From positions 3,782,001 through 3,846,000 of the forward strand of contig CP050901.1 of assembly GCA_050916095.1 (NCBI GenBank): a DNA stretch of 64,000 nucleotides, given 5' to 3'. The position numbers were made by a program, and so were the translations under genes. The notes beneath the pieces are model-generated. The model ran no database searches and was not told the DNA's origin. It was given only the letters and a program-made list of their open reading frames with translations. Origin of the DNA: JANPCX01 sp050916095 (lineage in GTDB: Bacteria; Pseudomonadota; Gammaproteobacteria; Burkholderiales; Burkholderiaceae_C). Of this stretch, positions 25,993 to 34,896 are shown one piece after another; position 1 is the stretch's first letter; each line of letters opens with the position of its first letter.

Positions 25993-26736
25993 ATGTACAA
26001 ACTCGTCCTGATTCGCCACGGCGAATCCACCTGGAACCTGGAAAACCGCTTCACCGGCTGGACCGATGTAGACCTCACGCCCACCGGCGTTGAGCAAGCC
26101 AAACAAGCCGGTCGCCTGCTCAAAGAAGCCGGTTATGAATTTGATGTGGCCTACACGTCGGTGCTCAAACGCGCCATCTGGACCTTGTGGCACTGCCTGG
26201 ACAACATGGACCGCACCTGGTTGCCCGTGCAAAACCGCTGGCAACTCAACGAGCGCCACTACGGCGCGTTGCAAGGCCTGAACAAAGCCGAAACCGCCAA
26301 ACAATATGGCGACGAACAGGTACTGGTCTGGCGCCGCAGCTACGACACACCGCCTCCCGTGCTCGGCGCAGAAGATCCACGCGGCCAGCGCCTAGACCCA
26401 CGTTACGCCAAGCTCAAACCCACAGACGTGCCCCTGACCGAATGCCTCAAAGACACCGTGGCACGCGTGCTGCCTCTGTGGAATGAGGAACTGGCCCCCG
26501 CGATCAAAGCGGGTCAACGACTGGTCATCGCCGCCCACGGCAACAGCATCCGCGCCTTGGTGAAATACCTCGACGGCATCTCCGACGACGCCATCGTCGG
26601 CGTCAACATTCCCAATGGCATTCCGCTGGTCTATGAGTTGGACGCCAACTTGAAGCCGATCAAAAGTTATTACTTGGGCGATGCGGAGGCTGCGGCCAAG
26701 GCGGCGGCTGCGGTGGCGAATCAGGGGAAGGGGTGA
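25993..26736 (+). CDS. gpmA: 2,3-bisphosphoglycerate-dependent phosphoglycerate mutase
   Basis: A 247-residue glycolytic mutase interconverting 3- and 2-phosphoglycerate. The catalytic His9 lies in LVLIRHGEST, followed by NRFTGWTDVDLT, RWQLNERHYGALQGLNK, the YDTPPP segment and the second His motif VIAAHGNSIRALVKYL. Start MYKLVL at 25993; divergent from the rhodanese gene. A decayed copy of its 3' half lies at 28394-28651, with the intervening accessory genes between them. Confidence 0.98.
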   Translation: MYKLVLIRHGESTWNLENRFTGWTDVDLTPTGVEQAKQAGRLLKEAGYEFDVAYTSVLKRAIWTLWHCLDNMDRTWLPVQNRWQLNERHYGALQGLNKAETAKQYGDEQVLVWRRSYDTPPPVLGAEDPRGQRLDPRYAKLKPTDVPLTECLKDTVARVLPLWNEELAPAIKAGQRLVIAAHGNSIRALVKYLDGISDDAIVGVNIPNGIPLVYELDANLKPIKSYYLGDAEAAAKAAAAVANQGKG

Positions 26737-26887
26737 GGGGATCGGCCGCTTCTCACGGCTTTGTTCTTGCTTTCGATAGAACGTCCTTATGTCAAAAAAC
26801 AAAGTAGGAAACGGCTTGCGTACCGAGCACGCCACCAGCATTTGGAAGGCGGCGGTGTTACACAGCGAAACTGTCGCCCGATAGAAA

Positions 26888-27275
26888 GTTGAGCTTCACC
26901 CAATGGCTTCCCCCTTCGACCCAGACGCGAAACGCCGAGCCAGGCGCAAACAGTTCGTTAGATCAAGCCTGTGGGCGGCAGCAATTACGGTTCCGTTGTG
27001 CCTCTTTGGCGCGGCAGCAAGCATGGCATTGGCTCACTCGGGAGGGCCACTCCTGCTTTTATTTGCACCCACGTACCCCGTTTTCTCTCTGTTTGATTCT
27101 GATGGGCCTTTCACCGGAACTCCTGAATGGCTTTTCAACACTCTGGCTGTACTTGCAGAGTTTGCTGGAGTATTTACGTTGGTCCACCTTGTTCGCACTT
27201 GGCTTGTAGGTAGTGGTGCTTAACCCGTTGCTCGGCACGGACAGGCAAGCAAAGGCTGCGGCTTCGAAGCATAGG
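26888..27275 (+). mobile_element. candidate integron-type gene cassette
   Basis: The segment starts at GTTGAGC (26888-26894) and ends at the first base of GTTGGGT (27275-27281). Both match the integrase core site GTTRRRY. It holds one short gene (26903-27223) beginning 15 bases inside, and its end is an attC-like imperfect palindrome. This is the compact organisation of a gene cassette. No integrase gene is in the window and no complete attC is seen upstream of 26888, so the call is tentative. Confidence 0.45.
26903..27223 (+). CDS. hypothetical two-helix membrane protein
   Basis: A 106-residue protein, MASPFDPDAKRRARRKQFVR and onward. A basic N-terminus is followed by hydrophobic segments (SSLWAAAITVPLCLFGAAASMAL and FNTLAVLAEFAGVFTLVHLV). 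It is probably an inner-membrane protein with a short periplasmic loop. No family recognised. Its TAA stop lies inside the candidate attC core GCTTAAC, a typical arrangement in integron cassettes. Confidence 0.6.
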   Translation: MASPFDPDAKRRARRKQFVRSSLWAAAITVPLCLFGAAASMALAHSGGPLLLLFAPTYPVFSLFDSDGPFTGTPEWLFNTLAVLAEFAGVFTLVHLVRTWLVGSGA

Positions 27276-27281
27276 TTGGGT
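27218..27281 (+). other. attC-like recombination site
   Basis: R'' box GCTTAAC (27218-27224) fits RYYYAAC and R' box GTTGGGT (27275-27281) fits GTTRRRY. Between them, TGCTCG can pair with CGAAGCA leaving one unpaired A, as expected of extrahelical bases, and a short spacer (CCG and TAG) separates each inner box from its outer box. Length 64 bases is within the attC range. R'' and R' pair imperfectly (AAC with GTT plus G-T pairs). Confidence 0.45.
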
Positions 27282-27300
27282 GCCGGGCAGTGCCAACGTC

Positions 27301-27579
27301 ATGCAGCTTGAAGATTTGACCGGTGGTTGGGAGCCAGTTCACGTTGGGCTGGAAGGTGCTGCTTTCTTGATCGGCGACATCAACCCTTGGATGCATGCCA
27401 GCAATTGGCGGATGACTCAGCAGGAACACATCGTCGTTCCGCACCCCTCTTATGGGAGCGAGCGTCATCGAGCATGGGTCTACGAGGTCGCCTCGAGTGG
27501 AACGACTACGCGGTTTGCTGCGACAGAGCTTTCCAACGGTGTCTGGGGCTTCTATGTGCCGCGCCATACCACTGGATAA
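27301..27579 (+). CDS. hypothetical 92-residue protein
   Basis: A small soluble protein starting MQLEDLTGGWEPVHVG, rich in Trp and His (INPWMHASNWRMTQQEHIVV) and ending GVWGFYVPRHTTG. It begins 19 bases after the candidate attC core site, as a next cassette gene would, but no second attC is visible after its stop. No family recognised. Confidence 0.5.
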   Translation: MQLEDLTGGWEPVHVGLEGAAFLIGDINPWMHASNWRMTQQEHIVVPHPSYGSERHRAWVYEVASSGTTTRFAATELSNGVWGFYVPRHTTG

Positions 27580-27613
27580 CTCAAGCATTGACCGCACGAC
27601 CACCATCGCACCA

Positions 27614-28384
27614 ATGACCGCTGCCTTCTACGATCAGTTGGCCCCGTATTACCACCTGCTCTACAGCGATTGGGAAAACTCAATCTCCAAACAAGGTGAG
27701 GCACTTGCCGGCCTGCTTGTCGCATGCGGGGTGTTTCCCGGTGATCAAGTGCTTGATGCAGCCAGCGGCATTGGAACTCAAACGCTGGGTCTTGTTGAGC
27801 GCGGCTATCGACTGACTGCCTCCGACATTTCGCGTGGCGCCATAGAGCGATTGAAGTTGGAACTCTCGCGTCGAGCTCTTCAGGCCGCGGCGCAGGTAGA
27901 TGACCTTCGCACGCTCAGTTGCACAGCGTCCGAGTCCATGGCGGCCGTGCTCGCGTGCGACAACAGCATTCCACATCTGTTGTCAGACGCTGAACTGCTC
28001 AGTGCCTTCCGAAGCTGCTACCGCTGCCTTCGACCAGGCGGCGTCGCTGTCTTTTCGGTGCGAGACTACGCGGCGATCGAGCGAATCAACCCGGACGTTC
28101 GCCCCTACGGCATGCGGTATGAAGGCGGGCGTCGGTTTCTGGCGGTGCAAGTCTGGGAGTGGCACGGCGATCAATATGACCTGAGCATCTACCTCACGTC
28201 GGAGTCACCAGAGGGCACGTGCGAAACCCAGGTGCTGAAAAGCCGTTACTACGCCGTCACCATCGCACGTCTGCTGTCGCTGCTTGGTGAAGCAGGGTTT
28301 GTTGGTGCTGAGCGGCGAGACAACGTACTCTTTCAGCCCCTCCTTTTGGCGCGTCGTGCAGATGCTGGGTCAGTCAAAGCTTAG
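27614..28384 (+). CDS. class I SAM-dependent methyltransferase
   Basis: A 256-residue methyltransferase. Start MTAAFYDQLAPYYHLLYSDW resembles small-molecule methyltransferases. Motif I is VLDAASGIGTQTLG, followed by LTASDISRGAIERLK, acidic VLACDNSIPHLLSDAEL and the post-motif CLRPGGVAVFSVRDY. Substrate unknown. It lies 34 bases after the preceding hypothetical gene and directly before the gpmA remnant. It may have arrived with this accessory block. Confidence 0.75.
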   Translation: MTAAFYDQLAPYYHLLYSDWENSISKQGEALAGLLVACGVFPGDQVLDAASGIGTQTLGLVERGYRLTASDISRGAIERLKLELSRRALQAAAQVDDLRTLSCTASESMAAVLACDNSIPHLLSDAELLSAFRSCYRCLRPGGVAVFSVRDYAAIERINPDVRPYGMRYEGGRRFLAVQVWEWHGDQYDLSIYLTSESPEGTCETQVLKSRYYAVTIARLLSLLGEAGFVGAERRDNVLFQPLLLARRADAGSVKA

Positions 28385-28393
28385 TCGTCACCG

Positions 28394-28651
28394 ACCGAAT
28401 GCCTGAAAAACACAGTGGCGCATGTGCAGCCACTGTGGAACGAGGAATTCGCACCGGCCATCATGGCAGGCCAACGCTTGGTGTTCGCCTGCCACCGCAA
28501 CAGCATTCTCGCCTCGGTAAAATCCTCGACTGCATCGGTGCCCACATTCCAAACGGCATTTCGCTGGTGTATGAGTTCGAATCAAGAGTTATTGCTTGAT
28601 CGATGCGGAGGCTGCGGCGAAGGTGTTGGTGGCAAACCAGAGCAAGGGTGA
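28394..28651 (+). pseudogene. decayed 3' fragment of a gpmA paralogue
   Basis: From ACCGAATGCCTG onward this segment aligns with the 3' third of gpmA: TECLK-T, PLWNEE-APAI-AGQRLV, NSI, IPNGI-LVYE and the terminal GATGCGGAGGCTGCGGC. Frame changes and a deletion of about 18 bases make it non-functional. Similarity continues a little beyond the stop (TTCACGGCTTTGTT), as it does after gpmA itself. The divergence is substantial, so the duplication is old or came from a relative. Confidence 0.8.
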
Positions 28652-28899
28652 GGGAAGTTGACGTTTTTCACGGCTTTGTTGACTGTGAGAAAGGCAAGGC
28701 CCCCAAGCCAACAACCCAACAAACTGGTGGCTGCACTGTGAACTAGGAATGTGGCCCAACAGCGCGTTCTGGCGACAGAAGGCACACCCTGTGCGCAGAT
28801 GCCATGTCAGCGCAACAAATTGATCTTGGGACTGGGGTCACCCAATCCTCATGGATTGATGCCGAGTATTGTTAAAAATCATTAAAGGGGAGAAACGAG

Positions 28900-30889
28900 A
28901 TGAATATTAAAGAATTCGCTTCATGTGGACTAATCTTGGTGAGCGCACTTTCGCTCACCGCTTGTGGAGGTGGAGGTGTAGGTGGTAGCCAGTCAACCGC
29001 CCAGCAGCAGACTCCGACCGTCGCCGAAGAGGTCAAGACCTTGACTCAACTCGACGGTTTCACGGTGCCGCCCAGCTCGGAGCAATCAAAGACACAACCG
29101 CCGGCTGTAACCCGACGTGCCACCAACCTGTCCCGGACCATCACGCTGCCCGAATTCAGCAAGAAGGAACAGCAGTCCTTCAAACAGCGAAGCAAAAGCG
29201 ACGACCGCTTGACACCCAACCAAGTGGGCGTTTCTCGCAGCCTGCAAGAAACCGTGACCGATACGGCAACACAAACCATCCTGCTCTGGGAGACCCTCGC
29301 GGACGGCACCCAAATCACCGCGATCAAGGTCTCGTCGCCGGGTGCATTGGAGGTTCGTTTGGGTTTGCGCGTGACGTCGCTGCCGGCCCCAGTCCGTGTT
29401 GCGGGTCTACGGGAAGGACGCAAACACTGTCGAAGAAGTTAGCGAAAGAACTGTCTTGGAGACCATAGAACGAAACCGCAATGCTGGCGATTTGAGTGAA
29501 GCGGCCCGAACCTATTGGATGCCGCCGGTAGCGGGCCCAGAAGTCACGCTGGAAGTACAGATACCGCGCAACGCAAAACCAAGTGATGTCCAGTTTTCGC
29601 TGCCCACACTGTCCCACCTGTTTGCTGATGCAACACAGTCCGAAAGAGAGCGCGACATTGGCGATGCGCTTGAGTGCAATCTGGACGTGACTTGCGCAGG
29701 TTCCGCTTATGACCAGGAAAGCGCAGCGACAGTTCAACTGAAGTACGTTGAAAACGGCTCTACCTACAGCTGTACCGGCACCACCTTGGCCGCTGCAGAC
29801 AACTCGACGACGCCATATTTGTTGACCGCCAACCACTGTTTCAACAACCAAACCGTGGCGTCTACATTGATCAGCACTTTTTTTCTGCGCTCAACTACCT
29901 GTAATGCGCTGACCTCACGAACCACAGCCCGTCTCACGACGGGTGCCACCTGGCTCTACAGCAGCAGCGAAGCTGACACCACGTTCGTTCGCTTGAACAG
30001 CCCTATGCCTGCAGGATCACGTTTGGCAGGTTGGGCAACTTCCGTGCAGAGCTCAGGAACAGGGGCCTTCGGTTTGCATCACCCCATGGCTGATCTGCAG
30101 CTGTACAGCATCGGCTCCATCGACTCCTACCGAAATTGCTCTGCCCCCAATGCACAAGGCGAGTACTCGTGCACCAGCGCAGCCCAGTCGAACTCGAAGT
30201 TCTATGCGGTGAAGTGGACACAAGGCGTCACCGAGGGCGGCAGTAGCGGATCGGCACTTTGGGCCACCATCGGTGGTAGCCGCTATGTTGTAGGAAGCCT
30301 TCGGGGAGGCTCCAGTACTTGCACAAAAGCAGCCGCTGGCAACTACCTTTACACCGGGATTGACACCTATGGTCGCTTTGACGTTGCTTACAACGCGGCA
30401 CTGAAACGCTGGCTATCGCCCGCTGCAGAGGTGCCGCCCACGTCACGCAGCGTCGTTTACCGCTTCTACAACGCGTCCACAGGGGCTCACTTTTACACCA
30501 CCAGTGCAGCCGAAAGAGACTTCGTCATTGCCAGCCTTAAAGAATTCGCCTACGAGGGTGTCGCTTTTTATGCCTATGCTGCCGCGTCGACCGGTGGAAC
30601 CTCACCCATCTACCGCTTCTACAACCGCCGCAGTGGTTCGCACTTTTACACCATCAGCGCCGCAGAAAAGGACTGGGTCATCGCCACACTCAAAGACTTC
30701 ACCTACGAAGGCAGCGCTTGGAATGGCCAGATGGCCGCTGGCGGAACTGCTGTGCCCATTTACCGCTTTTTCAACGCAACCCGGGGCACGCACTTTTTCA
30801 CGATCAATGAGAATGAAAAGAACATCGTACTGACCAACCCATCTTATAAGTTTGAAGGTGTCGCCTATTACGGTTGGACCACGCCTTAA
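28900..30889 (+). pseudogene. trypsin-like secreted serine protease, apparent frameshift
   Basis: The first part (MNIKEFASCGLILVSALSLT then ACGGGG) is a lipoprotein-like signal peptide. After GALEVRLGLRVTSLPAPV the frame shifts: LRVYGKDANTVEEV is in the next frame, and dropping one C from GTCCGTG near 29394 would join them. The second part holds the protease triad in LLTANHCF (His), EADTTFVRLN (Asp) and EGGSSGSALW (Ser). It ends with three repeats of the type YRFYNASTGAHFYTTSAAE (about 30460-30889), resembling DUF5648. Either a real frameshift or an assembly indel. Confidence 0.8.
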
Positions 30890-31096
30890 AGCTTCCACTG
30901 TTCTTCCTGTTCAACACCACGGCCCGAAAGACTCGGCCGAATCAATGGCCAACTTGGAGCGCGTGATTCAGTGCACAAACGCTGCCTCAAGAGCCCCAGG
31001 GTTCTTGGCGTCAATACGGAGTGGGCAATTGGGCGTCATTGCCTTGATTGCTCTACAACGAGTTATGCAGCGCATCCTTAATCCGCCCTTCCAATA

Positions 31097-31177
31097 ATGG
31101 CTCAATGGGACGTGATCATTTTGGTTGCGCTGATGTTCATTTTTGGCTTTGCTGCACAGCGAAGTCGGCGTAACTAA
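31097..31177 (+). CDS. possible 26-residue single-helix peptide
   Basis: A short frame reads MAQWDVIILVALMFIFGFAA followed by QRSRRN, one membrane helix with a basic tail in the usual inside-positive pattern. There is no strong ribosome-binding site. It may be a small membrane protein or chance. The 200 bases before it, after the protease, hold nothing I can identify. Confidence 0.25.
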   Translation: MAQWDVIILVALMFIFGFAAQRSRRN

Positions 31178-31272
31178 GCACTCGTCCTTTCAGACCCCCG
31201 TCAGAACTTAAACTCCGTGATCGCGTCGTACAAGCAGCGGCGCTGTCGCTTTTCAAGTATTGCCGTTTTCAA

Positions 31273-31404
31273 AAATCATGACGAACACACACCGTTCGCA
31301 CTGAGCCTGTCGAAGTGCTGCACCGAGAAACGCGCCGACCTCGACAGGTTCTGTCGTGAGCAGTGTTGAAGGGGCGGTCTGAACAGTGTTTGGTGTCATG
31401 ATTT
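31273..31404. repeat. palindromic repeat, family member b
   Basis: ACCGTTCGCACTGAGCCTG is the diverged core; the complementary half is poorly conserved (CTCGACAGGTTCTGTCGTG). Outer arms AAATCATGAC (31273-31282) and GTCATGATTT (31395-31404) pair perfectly over 10 bases. Confidence 0.75.
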
Positions 31405-31468
31405 CTGCAAAGCATGAATAGATGCGGAGAGGGTCGAGTTTCTGTTGCAAGCAGCATAGGCCCACGCG

Positions 31469-31498
31469 CCTGGACTCGCTCCTGCGCTGGAATGACGG
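31469..31498. repeat. half copy of the GTCATTCC-type repeat
   Basis: CCTGGACTCGCTCCTGCGC followed by TGGAATGACGG resembles one half of the palindromic repeat found inside ctaA (13072-13158). The rest of 31405-31559 shows no gene. Confidence 0.4.
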
Positions 31499-31559
31499 TT
31501 TGACAGCGGATGAAGCCCGGACACATCGCCTTGAATGACTCCCTCTAAAAGAACCGCCC

Positions 31560-31979
31560 ATGAACACCGCCTCAAGCCACCTCGTCCTGCACGGCAGCAT
31601 CGTGCTTTTGTTTGGTTTGTTGTTGGGTGCGCCGTATGCGCGCGCCATCAAACGGCAAGCCGCAGCCCACATCGTGAACTCTTGGCGGGTGGCGCATTTG
31701 AGCCTGCCGATAGGCGCGACGCTGATGCTGGCGGTGGCGGCGCTCTTGCCGGGTTTGGCGGCACCCACGGCGCTTACCTGGACCATCGTGGTGGCCTTGG
31801 TGATTTCTTCTTACGGATTTTGTGTATCCACCCCCTTGGCGGCCATCACAGGTGAACGTGGTTTGGCGGCGGGTGGCGTGGGTTGGGGGCGGCTGGTTTA
31901 CTGGGGCAATATGGTGGGCGCTGTTGCTTCGCTGGTAGCAGCCGTGGCGTTGCTCGTGGCGGCGGTGCTGGCGCTTTAA
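31560..31979 (+). CDS. four-helix membrane protein
   Basis: A 139-residue protein with four predicted membrane helices. It begins MNTASSHLVLHGSIVLLFGL and continues AHIVNSWRVAHLSLPIGATL. The pattern of a helix after a HG-I-LF-GLL segment recalls hydroxylaminobenzene-mutase-like and styrene-oxide-isomerase-like small membrane proteins, but the resemblance is weak. It is convergent with egtD, 4 bases from its stop. Confidence 0.65.
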   Translation: MNTASSHLVLHGSIVLLFGLLLGAPYARAIKRQAAAHIVNSWRVAHLSLPIGATLMLAVAALLPGLAAPTALTWTIVVALVISSYGFCVSTPLAAITGERGLAAGGVGWGRLVYWGNMVGAVASLVAAVALLVAAVLAL

Positions 31980-31983
31980 CTCC

Positions 31984-33000
31984 TCAACCTTCCGCGCGCA
32001 TCAAAAACACGCTGAAGCCGGTGCCCTGGTCGTCGCACCAAACCTGCTGCTCGCGCCACCCTGCGCTGCTGGCCAAACGCATGAACGCCGGGGCGGTGTA
32101 TTTGTAGGCGTTTTCGGTGTGGATGGATTCGCCCGCTTGGAAATCAAAGCTGTGGCCCAGCACCTTGACGGTTTGTTTAATCTCGCTCACCAGGTGCATC
32201 TCCACCCGGCCCGCAGCCGCGTCAAAACGCGCCGCGTGGTGAAAATGGTTCAAGTGGAAGTTGGCCCCCAACTCGCGGTTGACGCGCAGCAGCAAGTTCC
32301 GGTTGAAATCGGCGGTCACGCCTTGGGCATCGTCGTAGGCAGGTACAAGCATGGCGGGATTTTGGGTGGTGTCCACGCCAATCAACAGCCACGCCTGCGG
32401 CCCCAGCGCTTGCGCAAATTGGGTCAGCAAGGTGGTGGCCGCTTCGGGTGAAAAGTTGCCGATGGTGGAGCCCGGGAAAAATCCCAAACGCGGGCTGGGT
32501 TGGCCGTGCAGTTGGATCGGCAAACGCGGCAAAGCGAAGGGGGCGGTGAAGTCCGCCACCACGGGTTTGACCACCAGGTGCGGAAAGTCTCGCAATAAAC
32601 CGGCCACGGCGTCGTTGAGGAAGGCTTCTGAAATGTCCACCGGCACATAGGCCGCAAGTTCCGGCATGGCCTGCAAGAGCAAACGTGTTTTCACGCTGGA
32701 GCCGCTGCCCAGTTCGATCAACTGGGCATGGGGGCCCACGGTAGTGGCCACCTCCCCCACCAGGCCCTGCAGCAAACGGGTTTCGGTGCGTGTGGGGTAG
32801 TACTCAGGCAGGCGGGTGATGTCTTCAAAAAGCTGTGAACCCCGATGGTCATAAAACCAAATGCAGGGGATGTTTTTTTGCGGTTGCGACAAACCCGTGA
32901 GCAGATCGCGGGCTAAAGCCAGGGAGGGCGCGGTGGCGCTGTCAATAGCCTGCTGTGCAGGCATGACGCGCTGGGCGTTATTGTTGTTGGTGAAAATCAT
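31984..33000 (-). CDS. egtD: L-histidine N-alpha-methyltransferase
   Basis: A 338-residue EgtD, which trimethylates histidine to hercynine in ergothioneine synthesis. Visible features are FYDHRGSQLFEDITRLPEYY, PTRTETRLL, the SAM loop IELGSGSSVKTRLLL, LGFFPGSTIGNF and the C-terminal ENAYKYT substrate region. It overlaps the end of egtB by 4 bases, showing translational coupling. Ergothioneine is a thiol antioxidant. Confidence 0.93.
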   Translation of the reverse strand: MIFTNNNNAQRVMPAQQAIDSATAPSLALARDLLTGLSQPQKNIPCIWFYDHRGSQLFEDITRLPEYYPTRTETRLLQGLVGEVATTVGPHAQLIELGSGSSVKTRLLLQAMPELAAYVPVDISEAFLNDAVAGLLRDFPHLVVKPVVADFTAPFALPRLPIQLHGQPSPRLGFFPGSTIGNFSPEAATTLLTQFAQALGPQAWLLIGVDTTQNPAMLVPAYDDAQGVTADFNRNLLLRVNRELGANFHLNHFHHAARFDAAAGRVEMHLVSEIKQTVKVLGHSFDFQAGESIHTENAYKYTAPAFMRLASSAGWREQQVWCDDQGTGFSVFLMRAEG

Positions 33001-34253
33001 GCATCCTCCGCCAGCCGCAAGCCCGTGAATTGCCAGCGCTGGATGGGTTGAAAAAAGTTGCGGTATTCAGGCCGCAAATGACTTTGTGGTGATGCGCACG
33101 ACCCACCGCGCAGCACGTACTGACCGTTCATGAATTTGCCGTTGTACTCACCCACGGCACCGGCGGCCGCACGAAATCCGGGATAGGCCACGAAGGGGCT
33201 GGCCGTCCACTCCCACACGTCGCCGAACATTTGCCTGGGCGACGCGTCGTTGGTGGCCATAGAAGGCTGCGGCGCGAAATGGTTGCTCTCGACAAAATTG
33301 CCATCCACCGCGCAAGCATGCGCCGCATGCTCCCACTCGAACTCTGTGGGCAGCCGTTTGCCCGCCCAGCGGGCATAAGCATCCGCTTCAAAAAAACTGA
33401 CGTGGGTCACGGGTGCGTCGGGCTGCAGCGGCTGCATGCCATGCAAGGTCATGGTCTGCCAAACGCCACCGGCGACTTGTTCCCAATAAAGCGGTGCCTG
33501 CCAGCCTTGGGCTTGCACCTGATCCCAGCCGTCTGACAACCACAGTGCCGGTGCGCTGTAGCCACCGGCTTGCATGAAAGTGAGCCACTCACGGTTGGTG
33601 ATGGGCCTGCTGGCCAAACGGTAAGGTCGCAGCAGCACCGTGTGGCGTGGTTGTTCGTGGTCAAAACAAAAACCATGGCCTGTGTGACCCACATCCACCG
33701 CACCACCATCAAAACGAACCCATTGCAGCGGCTGTGGTGTGGCTGCGTGTGTGGTGCCGCTGGTGACGACTGCAGGAGCGCGCCAAGCGGGTCGCAGGGG
33801 GTTCTGCGCAAACAAATGCAGCAAGTCCGTCAGCAGCAGTTCTTGGTGCTGCTGTTCATGATGCAAGCCAAGGGTGATACGTGCCACGCCATCCTCGGGC
33901 AAGGTTTGCGACAGCAGGGCGTGCATGGCGCGGTCCACATGCTGGCGGTAGTCCAGTACCGTGGCCAAACTCGGGCGCGTGAGTAAACCGCGCTGCGCAC
34001 GCGCCTGACGTGGGCCGACGGCGTTGTAGTAAGAGTTGAAGAGAAATCCAAACCGCTCGTCAAACACGCGGTAGGTCGTATCGAAAGGCTGCAGCACAAA
34101 CCGCTCAAAAAACCAGGTGGTGTGGGCCAAATGCCATTTCCCTGGGCTCGCGAACTCGGCCGACTGCGCGGTCAGGTCTGCATCACTGAGACCCTCGACC
34201 CACTGGACGGTGGTGTGGCGAACACTGCGGTAGGACGATGACAGGGACTGCAT
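32997..34253 (-). CDS. egtB: ergothioneine biosynthesis sulfoxide synthase EgtB
   Basis: A 418-residue non-haem iron enzyme that joins hercynine and a thiol with oxygen. The N-terminal DinB-like part has KWHLAHTTWFFERF and LGLHHEQQHQELLLTD, giving the three-His iron site, and the C-terminal formylglycine-generating-like domain has RLPTEFEWEHAA, FGDVWEWTASPF and LRGGSCASP. Start MQSLSSSYRSVR at 34253 matches family N-termini. No egtA, egtC or egtE is nearby, as is common in proteobacteria. Confidence 0.92.
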   Translation of the reverse strand: MQSLSSSYRSVRHTTVQWVEGLSDADLTAQSAEFASPGKWHLAHTTWFFERFVLQPFDTTYRVFDERFGFLFNSYYNAVGPRQARAQRGLLTRPSLATVLDYRQHVDRAMHALLSQTLPEDGVARITLGLHHEQQHQELLLTDLLHLFAQNPLRPAWRAPAVVTSGTTHAATPQPLQWVRFDGGAVDVGHTGHGFCFDHEQPRHTVLLRPYRLASRPITNREWLTFMQAGGYSAPALWLSDGWDQVQAQGWQAPLYWEQVAGGVWQTMTLHGMQPLQPDAPVTHVSFFEADAYARWAGKRLPTEFEWEHAAHACAVDGNFVESNHFAPQPSMATNDASPRQMFGDVWEWTASPFVAYPGFRAAAGAVGEYNGKFMNGQYVLRGGSCASPQSHLRPEYRNFFQPIQRWQFTGLRLAEDA

Positions 34254-34468
34254 GGGCAAAGGAAAACAAATAAGGGCAAGGCTCCCCATCCTAGTAGGAA
34301 AAGCATCCAGCCGTCGTGACAAGCCGTATGGCCTTGCGTATCACCCTGAGTGTCGGCGCTGGACGCGATTTCTTACACCACAGAAGTTGCAAGCCATTCG
34401 GTCCAGCTGTGTATTGCAAAGGAGCCGCAGCTCGAGTCCACTGCTAACAGAACAATGGAGAACTTTTG

Positions 34469-34798
34469 ATGAAACTGAACAACATCCCCTTTGTCACCAC
34501 CGATTGGTCTCTGGTTGAGCAGACACAACACCCTGGCGTACGAGGGTCGGCCACTTGGCGCACCCAGCACTTCAACGACATTCGAGTGCGCATGGTGGAG
34601 TACACCCCGGGCTACCTGGCCGACCACTGGTGCAGCAAAGGCCATGTATTGCTGTGCCTCAGTGGCGAGTTGCACACCGAATTAGCCGATGGCCGCCGCT
34701 TTGTTTTGAAACCCGGCATGAGCTACCAAGTGGCCGACAACGCCGAGGCGCACCGGTCTTCCACCGATGTGGGGGCAACGCTTTTTATCGTCGATTGA
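34469..34798 (+). CDS. DHCW-motif cupin-fold protein
   Basis: A 109-residue protein with the DHW-type motif GYLADHWCSKGHVLLCLSGE, a typical cupin jelly-roll metal-binding stretch, and C-terminal ADNAEAHRSSTDVGATLFIVD. Start ATG at 34469 has GGAG upstream. Enzymatic role unknown. Divergent from egtB with about 215 bases between them. Confidence 0.7.
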   Translation: MKLNNIPFVTTDWSLVEQTQHPGVRGSATWRTQHFNDIRVRMVEYTPGYLADHWCSKGHVLLCLSGELHTELADGRRFVLKPGMSYQVADNAEAHRSSTDVGATLFIVD

Positions 34799-34896
34799 GC
34801 GCCCCCCAGGGACCTGATTGCCCCCTTCGTGTCCCTTGGGGTTGAGAAAACTTGGGAGCGGCCCGGCGTTTTCTCATGAGTTTTACACTCGTCGCC

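Noticed and set aside
27580..27613. Second attC after the gene at 27301
   Set aside because: No RYYYAAC and GTTRRRY pair with intervening complementarity is found after its stop.
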